From the NCBI RefSeq assembly GCF_011045025.1, contig NZ_JAAKZX010000052.1:1-50072 (forward strand): a stretch of 50,072 bases of DNA, in the 5' to 3' direction. The stretch's first letter is position 1. The number at the start of each line of letters is the position of its first letter. Position numbers and translations under genes: made by a program. Below are positions 1 to 7,241 of this stretch, piece after piece. Below the pieces are notes generated by a model, which saw only the letters and a list, made by a program, of their open reading frames with translations, had not been told where the DNA came from and did no database searches. This stretch comes from Streptomyces ureilyticus (GTDB taxonomy: Bacteria; Actinomycetota; Actinomycetes; Streptomycetales; Streptomycetaceae).

Positions 1-13
1 TACCCGTCCCATA

Positions 14-89
14 CCAAGGGGCTCCGCCCCTGGACCCCGCTGGGGCTGCGCCCCAGACCCCATCGGCCTGAACGGCCTCGTCCTCAAAC
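14..89. repeat. Dispersed GC-rich repeat, left copy
   Basis: This stretch matches the reverse complement of the extreme right end of the window (49994-50072). The shared segments are a CCGCTGGGG(G)CTGCGCCCC block and then CTGAACGGCCTCGTCCTCAAAC. It resembles the intergenic palindromic repeats that are common in Streptomyces genomes. It lies downstream of the PepSY gene and runs into the hairpin at 80-130. No coding function is apparent. Confidence 0.7.
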
Positions 90-130
90 GCCGGACGGGC
101 TGAAAATCAGCCCGTCCGGCGTTTGAGGAC
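80..130. terminator. Perfect 24-bp hairpin, bidirectional terminator candidate
   Basis: Arms 80-103 and 107-130 are perfectly complementary and flank an AAA loop; the stem contains CGCCGGACGGGCTGA and its complement. It lies 48 bases past the PepSY stop and fits a factor-independent terminator without a U-tract, as is usual in Streptomyces. It is also part of the dispersed repeat family. Confidence 0.75.
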
Positions 131-177
131 CGGGGCCCCAGGGATGGGACGGGTAGGGGCGGCGGGGGCGAATCCCC

Positions 178-978
178 TCAGCCGGCCGAGCCGTCTTCCT
201 CAGCGTCGTTCGCGTCGTCGTCGGCCGAGTCCTGGTCCGCGGACTTGTCCGCCGTCACCTGGGCCGTCTTCAGGTCGACGTTCCACTCGCGCTCCGCGCC
301 GCCCGAGGCGCGCGTCTCGGCGTCCCAGGCCTTGGACTTGCCGTCCTCGTCCAGGTCGACCGACGTGACCGTGCCCTTCGCGGCAGCGGCCTTCGCGGCC
401 TCCTCGGCGGAGACGGACGAGCCCTTCAGGGCGGCGCGGACCTGCGCGGTGTCGTTGCCGTCCTCGTGCTCGACGTGCGAGCCGAGGACCTTGCCGGTCG
501 CCGGGTCGATCTGGACGCTGTGCCAGGTGCTGCCCTTGGCGAGGATGTCGACGTCCCAGACCGCCGGGCCGCCGTCGTCCTCGGCGTCCAGGTCGGCCGA
601 GACCGCGGTGCCGGGCGTGTGGCGGAGGGCGGAGCTGATGGCCTCGACCGCCGTGACCTTGCCGGACGTGCCCTGGACCGCGTCGTCGTCGGTCCGGCCG
701 TCATCGGCCTGGCCGTCGTCGGCGTCACGGGCGTCGGCGTCACCGTCACGGTCGTCGGTGTCGCCGACGCCATCGTCACGGGCATCGGTCTCGCCGGCGT
801 CATCGTCGCGGCCGTCGTCGTCGCGGCCGTCATCGTCGCGGCCGTCATCGGCCGGCCGCACGCTCGACGGCTTCGTCGTCGCCGCCCCGCCGTGGCTCGT
901 GACCGCGAGTGCCGTCGCCGTGCCGCCTCCCACGAGGGCCGCGGCGGCGATGGTAGCGATGACGATGTTGCGCTTCAT
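178..978 (-). CDS. Exported PepSY-domain protein
   Basis: A 266-residue protein starting at the ATG at 978, behind a GGGAGG ribosome site. The N-terminus (MKRNIVIATIAAAALVGGG) is a signal peptide or membrane anchor. About 70 residues of Asp/Gly/Arg-rich low complexity follow, then two PepSY-like repeats: one from about the residues VTAVEAISSAL to IDPATGKVLGS, and a second ending in WNVDLKTAQVTADKS. PepSY domains are extracytoplasmic and often inhibitory or metal-related. The gene diverges from a response regulator, a common PepSY/two-component layout in Streptomyces, so a role as sensor accessory or regulon member is likely but inferred. The acidic region could bind cations. The open frame continues upstream of 978, but the ribosome site and signal peptide fix the start. 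Confidence 0.85.
   Translation of the reverse strand: MKRNIVIATIAAAALVGGGTATALAVTSHGGAATTKPSSVRPADDGRDDDGRDDDGRDDDAGETDARDDGVGDTDDRDGDADARDADDGQADDGRTDDDAVQGTSGKVTAVEAISSALRHTPGTAVSADLDAEDDGGPAVWDVDILAKGSTWHSVQIDPATGKVLGSHVEHEDGNDTAQVRAALKGSSVSAEEAAKAAAAKGTVTSVDLDEDGKSKAWDAETRASGGAEREWNVDLKTAQVTADKSADQDSADDDANDAEEDGSAG
799..852 (-). repeat. 15-bp tandem repeat encoding GRDDD units
   Basis: Three to four consecutive copies of a 15-bp unit (gtcatcgtcgcggcc and one-base variants at 799, 814, 829 and partly 844) encode Asp-rich GRDDD units in the linker of the PepSY protein. The in-frame unit length makes copy number likely to vary between strains by slippage. Confidence 0.75.
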
Positions 979-1042
979 GGGGGTTCCTCCCGAGTTGGTC
1001 TGCTGCGCCGTGTTTCGACGTGAACCAATCTGCTGGAGGCAC

Positions 1043-1100
1043 GCTGAAGCGAAGCTGAAGCATCCTGAAGACCACTTCAGGTTCGCCCTGCGAAGCTGAA
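1043..1100. promoter_or_regulatory. CTGAAG operator array between PepSY gene and response regulator
   Basis: GCTGAAG occurs at 1043-1049 and 1054-1060, CCTGAAG at 1064-1070, its inverted copy CTTCAGG at 1075-1081, and GCTGAA at 1095-1100. The first three are 10-11 bp apart, one helical turn, the spacing that OmpR-family dimers use for head-to-tail half-sites. The array abuts the regulator start at 1105, so binding would probably autoregulate it. Binding by this regulator is inferred. Confidence 0.6.
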
Positions 1101-1104
1101 CCCC

Positions 1105-1770
1105 ATGCGCCTGTTGATCGTGGAAGACGAAAAGCGGCTCGCCCTGTCCCTCGCCAAGGGCCTGACAGCCGAGGGCTTCGCCGTGGACGTCGTCCATGAC
1201 GGCCGGGAGGGGCTGCACCAGGCCGGCGAGGGCTCGTACGACCTCGTCATCCTCGACATCATGCTGCCCGGCATGAACGGGTACCGGGTGTGTGCCGCCC
1301 TGCGCGCCGCCGGTCACGACGTGCCCATCCTCATGCTCACCGCCAAGGACGGGGAGTACGACGAGGCGGAGGGCCTCGACACGGGCGCCGACGACTACCT
1401 CACCAAGCCGTTCTCGTACGTCGTCCTGGTGGCCCGCGTGAAGGCGCTGCTCCGGCGGCGCGGATCCGCGGGCGCGTCCCCCGTGCATGTGATCGGTGAG
1501 TTCAGGGTCGACACCGCCGCTCGGCGCGTCCTCCGGGGCGAGGAGGAAGAAATCGCCCTCACCGCAAAGGAGTTCTCGGTCCTCGAGCAACTCGTCGTGC
1601 GGGCCGGCGAAGTCGTCTCCAAGTCCGAGATCCTGGAGCACGTCTGGGACTTCGCCTACGAGGGCGACCCCAACATCGTCGAGGTGTACATCAGCACCCT
1701 GCGCCGCAAACTCGGCGCCTCGCTGATCCGGACCGTACGGGGGGCCGGTTACCGCCTGGAGGCGAGATGA
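1105..1770 (+). CDS. OmpR-family response regulator, orphaned from its kinase
   Basis: A 221-residue protein. The receiver domain (residues 1-115) has the acidic pair E7/D8, phospho-acceptor D51 in LVILDIMLPG, and the switch Thr and Lys in MLTAKD and YLTKPF. The C-terminal winged helix (about 125-220) ends in VEVYISTLRRKLG and IRTVRGAGYRL, typical of OmpR/PhoB regulators. By synteny, recalled and not checked, it corresponds to RapA1 of S. coelicolor, whose partner kinase gene normally follows directly. Here its stop overlaps the ATG of a 42-codon ORF and no kinase follows, so phosphorylation must come from elsewhere or the protein works unphosphorylated. Confidence 0.92.
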   Translation: MRLLIVEDEKRLALSLAKGLTAEGFAVDVVHDGREGLHQAGEGSYDLVILDIMLPGMNGYRVCAALRAAGHDVPILMLTAKDGEYDEAEGLDTGADDYLTKPFSYVVLVARVKALLRRRGSAGASPVHVIGEFRVDTAARRVLRGEEEEIALTAKEFSVLEQLVVRAGEVVSKSEILEHVWDFAYEGDPNIVEVYISTLRRKLGASLIRTVRGAGYRLEAR

Positions 1771-1895
1771 GGCGCGTCGTGGGATCCGTACGTCCGCCGT
1801 ACGGCACGGCGGACACTCACGGTTCACGGACACTCACGGTCCCCGAGGAACCGACAGGCGGAGTTCGTTTCGAACTCCGCCTGCCCCTGTGCTAG
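1767..1895 (+). pseudogene. Possible remnant of a deleted histidine kinase gene
   Basis: A 42-codon ORF starts in an ATGA overlap with the response-regulator stop, exactly as a coupled kinase gene would. Its first residues (MRRVV) resemble a kinase start. Its end (TGGVRFELRLPL) resembles the extreme C-terminus of a HATPase domain. The roughly 400 codons expected between them are missing. A 13-bp direct repeat (GGACACTCACGGT at 1811-1823 and 1828-1840) marks the possible junction. A caveat is that the last part is also a perfect hairpin (1855-1883), so the kinase-like ending could be chance. Confidence 0.5.
1855..1883. terminator. 13-bp hairpin with TTT loop
   Basis: CAGGCGGAGTTCG at 1855-1867 pairs perfectly with CGAACTCCGCCTG at 1871-1883. 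It lies between the regulator/remnant unit (plus) and the convergent MarR gene (minus, stop at 1906), so it can end both transcripts. Confidence 0.7.
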
Positions 1896-1905
1896 TTCCT
1901 CGCTG

Positions 1906-2382
1906 TCACGGACGGCCCCGCTGCCCCCGCAGATGCCCCGCGACCGGCATCAGGGACTTGTGGAGCGCTTCCAGTTCCTCCGGCGGGATGAGGTCGATGA
2001 AGTGCCGCCGCACAGACGCCACATGGTGTGGCGCGACCTTCTTCATCGTCTCCATGCCGTGCTCCGTGAGCACGGCATACAGCCCACGGCGGTCGGACTC
2101 GCAGTTCTCCCGCCGGACCAGGTCCGCGTTCTCCATGCGCGTGATCTGGTGCGAGAGGCGGCTCTTGGACTGGAGGGTGGCGGACGCGAGATCGCTCATC
2201 CGCATCCGGTGGCCCTCCGATTCCGAGAGGTTCACCAGGATCTCGTAGTCGTTCATTGTCAGGCCGAACGGCTGGAGGTCCCTTTCGAGCTGGTACGTCA
2301 ACAACCTGTTGACCTCCAGGTGGGTGCGCCAGGCGCACTGCTCCGCATCGGTCAGCCAGGGCGTGGCCGTCTCGGTCTCCAT
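1906..2382 (-). CDS. MarR-family transcriptional regulator
   Basis: A 158-residue winged-helix regulator. The DNA-binding core runs from about residue 45 (DYEILVNLSESEGHRMRMSD) through the recognition helix (LQSKSRLSHQITRMENADLV) to the wing, with the family signature ESDRRGLYAVLT. Flanking helices form the dimer interface. It stands alone, convergent with the response-regulator unit and upstream of an AT-rich stretch (2383-2450) that probably holds its promoter. MarR proteins usually respond to phenolic or oxidative ligands, but nothing here identifies the ligand. Confidence 0.9.
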   Translation of the reverse strand: METETATPWLTDAEQCAWRTHLEVNRLLTYQLERDLQPFGLTMNDYEILVNLSESEGHRMRMSDLASATLQSKSRLSHQITRMENADLVRRENCESDRRGLYAVLTEHGMETMKKVAPHHVASVRRHFIDLIPPEELEALHKSLMPVAGHLRGQRGRP

Positions 2383-2480
2383 AAATGGATTCTACCTAAG
2401 ATGTTGAAAGGTGAACTGATGAGGGTTTTATTTATGTGCCGGTGCGCACGCGTTCGATGTCACACTCCGCAGACTACCGC

Positions 2481-3272
2481 TCACAGCCCGAAGCGACGCT
2501 GGAGATCTCCCAGCTGTCCGGGAAGGCGCGGTGATCCGGACGGCTGCCCACCTGACGCCCCGCCCCCACCGGGTACCCCCGGCTCGTTCGGAGTGAGCCC
2601 CGTGGCCTGCTCGGCCATCAGCGTCTCGCTGGACTGCAGCAACACCGTGCCGGCGCCCACGAACTCGAACTGATGCTCCTCTCCGGAGGCCCCGCCCATG
2701 CCCGTAAGCGCACGTAGACCGCCCATCAGGCCCGTCATGTAGCCGTGGTCGTAGTGGTGGCACGGCGAGGGGCAGTCCGCCCAGCCGACCAGGGCCTGCG
2801 GATCGACCCGGATCGGCGGCTCCATGAACACCACCGGACCGTTCGAGGCGGCCACGAACTTCCCCGTCCCGATGAGCGTCAGAAAGCCCGGCACGATCGA
2901 CTGCTTGAGCGCGAGACTTGGCTGAAAAGCTAGGAGGTTGCCTGAGCGAATGGTCAGGTTGCCCTCCTCCAGATCGTACGAATTCACGTCGAAGGCCCGG
3001 TCAGCGAGCAGCATCTTGCCCGAGCCGGAAGCCACCACCCAGTCGGTGGCGTGCAATGGCGAATGGAACGACGTACGTACGAGACGGTCGAGGCGGCCGT
3101 GCCCGATGCCGTTGAACTCCATCGAGCCGTAGTAGGCGATCATCTTGCCCTTCTGCAGGAACCACTCGCTTCCCTTGAGTTCCACGCAGAAGGTGTAGTT
3201 GTTGACGTTGTCGTCCGAGGGCAGCGTCATCGGGTCGTGGATCACGGGGCCCGTCCCCGGGTAGGCGGTCAC
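2481..3272 (-). CDS. AIM24-family protein, third gene of a coupled trio
   Basis: A 263-residue AIM24 (TerD-like beta-roll) protein. The GTG start at 3272 overlaps the stop of the preceding AIM24 gene in a GTGA junction, which argues for translational coupling. Family features include the repeated short beta-strand pattern, a GSGKMLLADRAFDVNSYDLE segment, and VDPQALVGWADCPS near the C-terminal half. Unlike its two neighbours it has about 50 extra residues at the C-terminus, rich in Gly, Pro and Ser. AIM24 proteins are cytoplasmic and poorly characterised, so no biochemical function can be given. Confidence 0.85.
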   Translation of the reverse strand: MTAYPGTGPVIHDPMTLPSDDNVNNYTFCVELKGSEWFLQKGKMIAYYGSMEFNGIGHGRLDRLVRTSFHSPLHATDWVVASGSGKMLLADRAFDVNSYDLEEGNLTIRSGNLLAFQPSLALKQSIVPGFLTLIGTGKFVAASNGPVVFMEPPIRVDPQALVGWADCPSPCHHYDHGYMTGLMGGLRALTGMGGASGEEHQFEFVGAGTVLLQSSETLMAEQATGLTPNEPGVPGGGGASGGQPSGSPRLPGQLGDLQRRFGL

Positions 3273-3919
3273 AGCTTCTCCTCCGAGGCCTGGACGAACA
3301 CCGCGCCGTTGCCGCTCAGCTCGAGTTGGAAGGCCTCGCCCGAGCCGCGGCCCACCATGTCGCGCCAGCCGAGCGCGGTGGACAGCTTGTTGCGTACGTC
3401 GCCGTGATGCGCCACGTACGCCTGCGGGTCGACGTGGACGGCGCGCTGGGGAGTGATCGGCACCTCGATGATCCCGCCGTGCGCCATGACGGCCACCGCG
3501 CCGTGACCCTTGAGGGTGGTCGTGAACAGCCCCTGGCCGGTGACCTGTCCGCGCACCATGCCCATGACCCCGCCCTGCGAGCCCATGAACATCGTCCCCT
3601 GCTCCAGCGTCCCGTCGAAGGCGAGCAGCCGGTCCGCCTCCACGTACAAGGTGTCGCCTGTGAGGTTGATCACTTCGATGTGGTGGCCGCCGTGCCCGAA
3701 CAGGACTGTGCCCGAGCCCTCCACCGTCATCAGCGGCGCCGCCTCGCCCGCGGCACGGCGGCCGATCATCGACATGACCCCGCCCTGGCCGCCCTGCATG
3801 TTCGGGGTGAAGGAGACCTCGCCCTTGTACGCGAGCATCGCGCCGCGCTGGCTGAACAGCCGCTGCCCCGGCGCGACCGTGGCCTCGATCACCTTCGAGT
3901 TGACCTCGCGGAACGGCAT
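3269..3919 (-). CDS. AIM24-family protein, second gene of the trio
   Basis: A 216-residue AIM24 domain protein, starting with MPFREVNSKVIEATVAPGQ and carrying the family pattern MLAYKGEVSF, GQGLFTTTLKGHG and VHVDPQAYVAHHGDV. Its ATG shares a base with the upstream gene's TGA (TGATG) and its stop overlaps the downstream GTG, so all three AIM24 genes form one coupled message. It is clearly paralogous to its neighbours, with the GLFTTT(L/I)(K/E)GHG block nearly identical in the upstream gene. No enzymatic motif is visible, and a scaffold or sensor role is speculation. Confidence 0.88.
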   Translation of the reverse strand: MPFREVNSKVIEATVAPGQRLFSQRGAMLAYKGEVSFTPNMQGGQGGVMSMIGRRAAGEAAPLMTVEGSGTVLFGHGGHHIEVINLTGDTLYVEADRLLAFDGTLEQGTMFMGSQGGVMGMVRGQVTGQGLFTTTLKGHGAVAVMAHGGIIEVPITPQRAVHVDPQAYVAHHGDVRNKLSTALGWRDMVGRGSGEAFQLELSGNGAVFVQASEEKL

Positions 3920-4551
3920 CAGACCTCCCCTGCGATCGTGTTGCGCTCGCTGGGCTGTACGTACACGAGCCCGTCGCCCTCGAAGCGGATCTGGAAGGCC
4001 TCGCCGCCGCCCTCACCCATGAACGTGCGGAACGTCACACCCGACTGGAACGACTGCCGCAGATTGCCCTGGTGCGCGATGTACGCCCCGGGATCGACCG
4101 TCAGCGGGTACTGCGAGCTGACCCGCAGCACCACCGCGGGACCGTCGGACATGATCGCCGCCTGGCCGTGGCCCTCGATGGTCGTCGTGAACAGCCCGTT
4201 GCCCTGCGAGGCGCCGCGCATGCCCGTGAAGGACGTGCCCGTGCGCAGCCCCGAGTCCGTCGCGAGCAGATTGCTCGACTCGACGAAGAGCTTGTCGCCC
4301 TGGAGGGTCACGAGGTTGATCTCGCTGGCCCGGTCCGCGAACCAGCAGGTCCCGTGCCCCTTCACCTCCATCAGCGTCATCTGCTCGCCGGTGAGGCGCC
4401 GGGTCACCATCCCCCGTATCCCCTCCCCGCCGCCGCTCATCTTCTTGAAGTCCATCTGCCCGTCGTACGCGACCATCGAGCCGTTCTTCGCCTTCACGGC
4501 GTCGCCGGTCATGTCGACGGCCAGCACCTTGCTGCCCTGGAGTCGGAACAT
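3919..4551 (-). CDS. AIM24-family protein, first gene of the trio
   Basis: A 210-residue AIM24 protein beginning MFRLQGSKVLAVDMTGDAV, with the family blocks SMVAYDGQMDFKKM, GNGLFTTTIEGHG and LTVDPGAYIAHQGNL. I chose the ATG at 4551 because the family usually starts there. The reading frame continues upstream and a GGAGG lies about 45 bases before it, so a longer form cannot be excluded. It heads the three-gene AIM24 operon. The promoter should lie between 4551 and 4800, in the gap shared with the divergent DUF3817 gene. Confidence 0.85.
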   Translation of the reverse strand: MFRLQGSKVLAVDMTGDAVKAKNGSMVAYDGQMDFKKMSGGGEGIRGMVTRRLTGEQMTLMEVKGHGTCWFADRASEINLVTLQGDKLFVESSNLLATDSGLRTGTSFTGMRGASQGNGLFTTTIEGHGQAAIMSDGPAVVLRVSSQYPLTVDPGAYIAHQGNLRQSFQSGVTFRTFMGEGGGEAFQIRFEGDGLVYVQPSERNTIAGEV

Positions 4552-4800
4552 CGCCACGGTGTGAAGGTAGCCGTCGGACGCGGCCGGTGACAGATCCTCC
4601 GGGATGATCCCGACCCTGAACACACCCTGATCGCACCGCCGGGGGATCCGTGCGCGACTCCCGGTCGAACCCCTGAACGCGGTTCGGCCCCCCGCGCCGG
4701 TCCGTGCCGGCCGGATGCCACAATGAGAGCCGCTTGTGCGTACGTTCACAAACCGCCACAAAGCGTGACCCTCTACCGCCACTGCCATCGAAGGTGACTC

Positions 4801-5145
4801 GTGGACATCAAGACCGCCTCCGCCCTCCGCCGCCTCCGTCTGGTCTCCGCCCCCGAGGCGATCTCGTTCCTGCTGCTGCTCGTCTGCTCGGTGCTGAAGC
4901 GGACCACGGACTTCAACGCGGTGCCCGTGATGGGCATGATCCACGGCGTCCTGTTCATCCTGTACGTGCTCTTCTGGGCCGACGCGTGGAACCGTACGAA
5001 GTGGTCCCTGAAGACGGCGGCCCTGTACTTCATCCTCTCCGTCCTCCCGGCCGGCGGCTTCGTCGCCGAGCGCAAGCTGAAGCGCGAGGCCGAGAACGCG
5101 GTCATCGCGTCGCGCGCCCGCCAGGAAGGGATCGTCAACGCATGA
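4801..5145 (+). CDS. DUF3817 small membrane protein
   Basis: A 114-residue integral membrane protein with a GTG start behind GAAGGTGA. Three hydrophobic segments can be seen: around EAISFLLLLVCSVL, MGMIHGVLFILYVLFW and TAALYFILSVLPAGGF. A charged C-terminal tail follows. This pattern and the GMIHG motif fit the DUF3817 (YdzA-like) family, whose function is unknown. Its stop overlaps the ATG of the next gene (ATGA), so the two are co-translated. Confidence 0.85.
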   Translation: MDIKTASALRRLRLVSAPEAISFLLLLVCSVLKRTTDFNAVPVMGMIHGVLFILYVLFWADAWNRTKWSLKTAALYFILSVLPAGGFVAERKLKREAENAVIASRARQEGIVNA

Positions 5146-5435
5146 TCGTCGCCTTCTCCGTGACGCCGCTGGGCGTCGGCGACGACGTGGGCGAGTACGT
5201 GGCCGACGCGGTGCGCGTCGTACGCGAGTCGGGGCTGCCGAACCGTACCGACGCGATGTTCACCTCCGTGGAAGGCGAGTGGGACGAGGTCATGGACGTC
5301 GTCAAGCGCGCCGTCGCGGTGGTCGAGGAACGCGCGCCGCGTGTCTCGCTCGTCCTCAAGGCGGACATCCGGCCCGGCGTGACCGACGGCCTCACATCCA
5401 AGGTGGAGACGGTCGAACGGCATCTGTCCGCCTGA
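5142..5435 (+). CDS. MTH1187-family thiamine-binding-like protein
   Basis: A 97-residue protein of the MTH1187/YkoF (UPF0045) type, a ferredoxin-like fold that binds thiamine-related ligands in characterised members. The landmarks are the start MIVAFSVTPLGVG, the central SGLPNRTDAMFTSVEGEWDE and RVSLVLKADIRPG near the end. It is coupled to the DUF3817 membrane gene. A joint role in ligand uptake is possible but not shown. It ends 9 bases before the convergent DUF4389 gene. Confidence 0.85.
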   Translation: MIVAFSVTPLGVGDDVGEYVADAVRVVRESGLPNRTDAMFTSVEGEWDEVMDVVKRAVAVVEERAPRVSLVLKADIRPGVTDGLTSKVETVERHLSA

Positions 5436-5444
5436 GGCGTCCCG

Positions 5445-6131
5445 TCACTTGCTCAAGTCGGGCGCCGGGATCTTCGCCGACGGCGGGTGCTGCCCGCCCA
5501 TGTCGAGCCGGAACGGCGGGTACTGGTCGGTCATCAGCGCGGCGTAGGCCATCACGCGGGCAACCCAGCGGGCCAGGCCGAGCAGGAAGTCGTAGAGGTG
5601 CCCCGGGTAGCGGGCGGTGAACGCGAGGATGACCACCGCGACCAGGGACAGGAACGGCATCAGGCCACCGCCCCGCCAGCCGTGCTCCCCCGAGCCCCAG
5701 CCGCCGGCGAAGAACCCGACGACGATGTACTGCGGGATCGCCAGCAGCCACCACTTCACCAGGACCAGCCCGCGGGAGAGTCGCTCGGGGTAGGCGACGT
5801 CGAAATGCGCCGGATAGTCGGGTACATCCGCGAGGGTGAACGGCGGGTACCGGTCCGTGCCGAGTGCTGTGTGGGCGTAGTAGGTCACGCGCCAGTTCCA
5901 GCGCATCACGCCGACGTTGAAGTCGAAGAGGGACCGCGGGTACCGGGCGGTGAACAGGATGGCGAAGAACGCGACGATCGTCACCAGCACGAACGCGATC
6001 CCCAGGAAGAACAGCACGATGTAGTGCGGGATGGCGAGCAGCCACTTCACCAGCCACAGCCATCGGGACAGCCGGGGATCGAGCGACGCTTCGAGACGGA
6101 CAGGCGACACGGGGGCGGGGGGCACGGTCAC
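5445..6131 (-). CDS. DUF4389 membrane protein with duplicated domain
   Basis: A 228-residue protein with a GTG start at 6131. It contains two copies of the DUF4389 pattern: LVKWLLAIPHYIVLFFLGIA, then FTARYPRSLFDFNVGVMRW, and again LVKWWLLAIPQYIVVGF, then FTARYPGHLYDFLLGLARW. Each copy supplies one or two membrane segments, followed by a YPPF motif. The function of DUF4389 is unknown. It is a single gene facing the thiamine-binding-like gene. Confidence 0.88.
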   Translation of the reverse strand: MTVPPAPVSPVRLEASLDPRLSRWLWLVKWLLAIPHYIVLFFLGIAFVLVTIVAFFAILFTARYPRSLFDFNVGVMRWNWRVTYYAHTALGTDRYPPFTLADVPDYPAHFDVAYPERLSRGLVLVKWWLLAIPQYIVVGFFAGGWGSGEHGWRGGGLMPFLSLVAVVILAFTARYPGHLYDFLLGLARWVARVMAYAALMTDQYPPFRLDMGGQHPPSAKIPAPDLSK

Positions 6132-6241
6132 GTGGCGGGCTCCTTCCGGTCCCCCCTGCCGAGATGACCACCATCAGGAACTCAGGCTCGCACGCGGCGC
6201 GGAAGGCCGCGACTTGTGCACGCCGCCCCTGAGGATGCCCC

Positions 6242-7198
6242 TCAGCCCTCCGTAATCCCCGCCACCAGCTCGTCCGCCGCCCGGTACGGGTCGAGCTCCC
6301 CCGCCACGATCCTCTCAGCGAGAGCGCCGAGGCGGCGGTCGCCGTGCAGGTCCCCGATGCGCTCGCGGAGGGCCGTGACCGCGATCGTCTCGACCTCGTG
6401 TGCGGCGCGGGCGAGGCGGCGTTCGGCAAGGACGCCTCGCTCTTCCATCCAGGCGCGGTGCTTCTCCAGGGCCTCGACGACCTCGTCGATGCCCTCGCCA
6501 CGCGCGGCGACCGTCTTGACGATCGGAGGGCGCCAGTCGCCGGGAGCGCGGGACTCGCCCAGGCCGAGCATGTGGTTCAGTTCGCGGGCCGTGGCGTCGG
6601 CGCCGTCGCGGTCGGCCTTGTTGACGACGTATACGTCGCCGATCTCCAGGATTCCGGCCTTCGCCGCCTGGATTCCGTCGCCCATCCCGGGGGCCAGGAG
6701 CACGACCGACGTATCGGCCTCGGAGGCTATCTCGACCTCGGACTGGCCCACGCCCACCGTCTCGACCAGGACCACGTCGCAGCCCGCCGCGTCCAGTACG
6801 CGGATGGCCTGGGGCGCCGCCCAGGCGAGTCCGCCGAGGTGGCCGCGGGTGGCCATGGAGCGGATGTAGACGCCGGAGTCGGAGGCGTGCTCGGACATCC
6901 GTACGCGGTCGCCGAGCAGCGCGCCGCCGGAGAACGGTGAGGACGGGTCGACGGCGAGGACGCCGACCCGCTTGCCCTGCCGCCGGTACGCGGTCACGAG
7001 CGCGGACGTGGACGTGGACTTGCCCACGCCCGGCGAACCCGTGAGCCCGACGACGTACGCGTTCCCGGCGAGCGGGGCCAGCGCCGCCATGACCTCGCGG
7101 AGCTGTTCGGACGCCCCCTCCACCAGGGAGATCAGCCGGGCCACGGCCCGCGGCCGGCCTTCCCTGGCCTGGGCCACCAGTGTGGGGACGTCCTGCAT
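6242..7198 (-). CDS. meaB: Methylmalonyl-CoA mutase-associated GTPase MeaB
   Basis: A 318-residue G3E-family P-loop GTPase that loads and protects adenosylcobalamin in methylmalonyl-CoA mutase. Visible motifs are Walker A GLTGSPGVGKST, the switch region VLAVDPSSPFSGGALLGDRVRM, the Walker B/catalytic segment DVVLVETVGVGQSE and the guanine-specificity NKAD. The ATG at 7198 is preceded by GGAG at the right distance; the frame extends a few codons upstream without a better start. The gene lies just downstream of a thiolase, and near the epimerase and the cobalamin adenosyltransferase at 26.4 kb. The mutase genes themselves are not in the window. Confidence 0.95.
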   Translation of the reverse strand: MQDVPTLVAQAREGRPRAVARLISLVEGASEQLREVMAALAPLAGNAYVVGLTGSPGVGKSTSTSALVTAYRRQGKRVGVLAVDPSSPFSGGALLGDRVRMSEHASDSGVYIRSMATRGHLGGLAWAAPQAIRVLDAAGCDVVLVETVGVGQSEVEIASEADTSVVLLAPGMGDGIQAAKAGILEIGDVYVVNKADRDGADATARELNHMLGLGESRAPGDWRPPIVKTVAARGEGIDEVVEALEKHRAWMEERGVLAERRLARAAHEVETIAVTALRERIGDLHGDRRLGALAERIVAGELDPYRAADELVAGITEG

Positions 7199-7241
7199 CA
7201 ACAGCTCCAATCCGAGTAGCGAGTAGAGGCGTAAAGACTGC

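Noticed and set aside
178..1833. A 551-codon version of the PepSY protein extending over the response regulator
   Set aside because: The upstream part is antisense to the regulator; a ribosome site and signal peptide at 978 define the true start.
3919..4944. 341-codon form of the first AIM24 protein
   Set aside because: The additional N-terminal region has no family similarity and overlaps the divergent promoter region and the DUF3817 gene; the family begins at MFRLQGSK.
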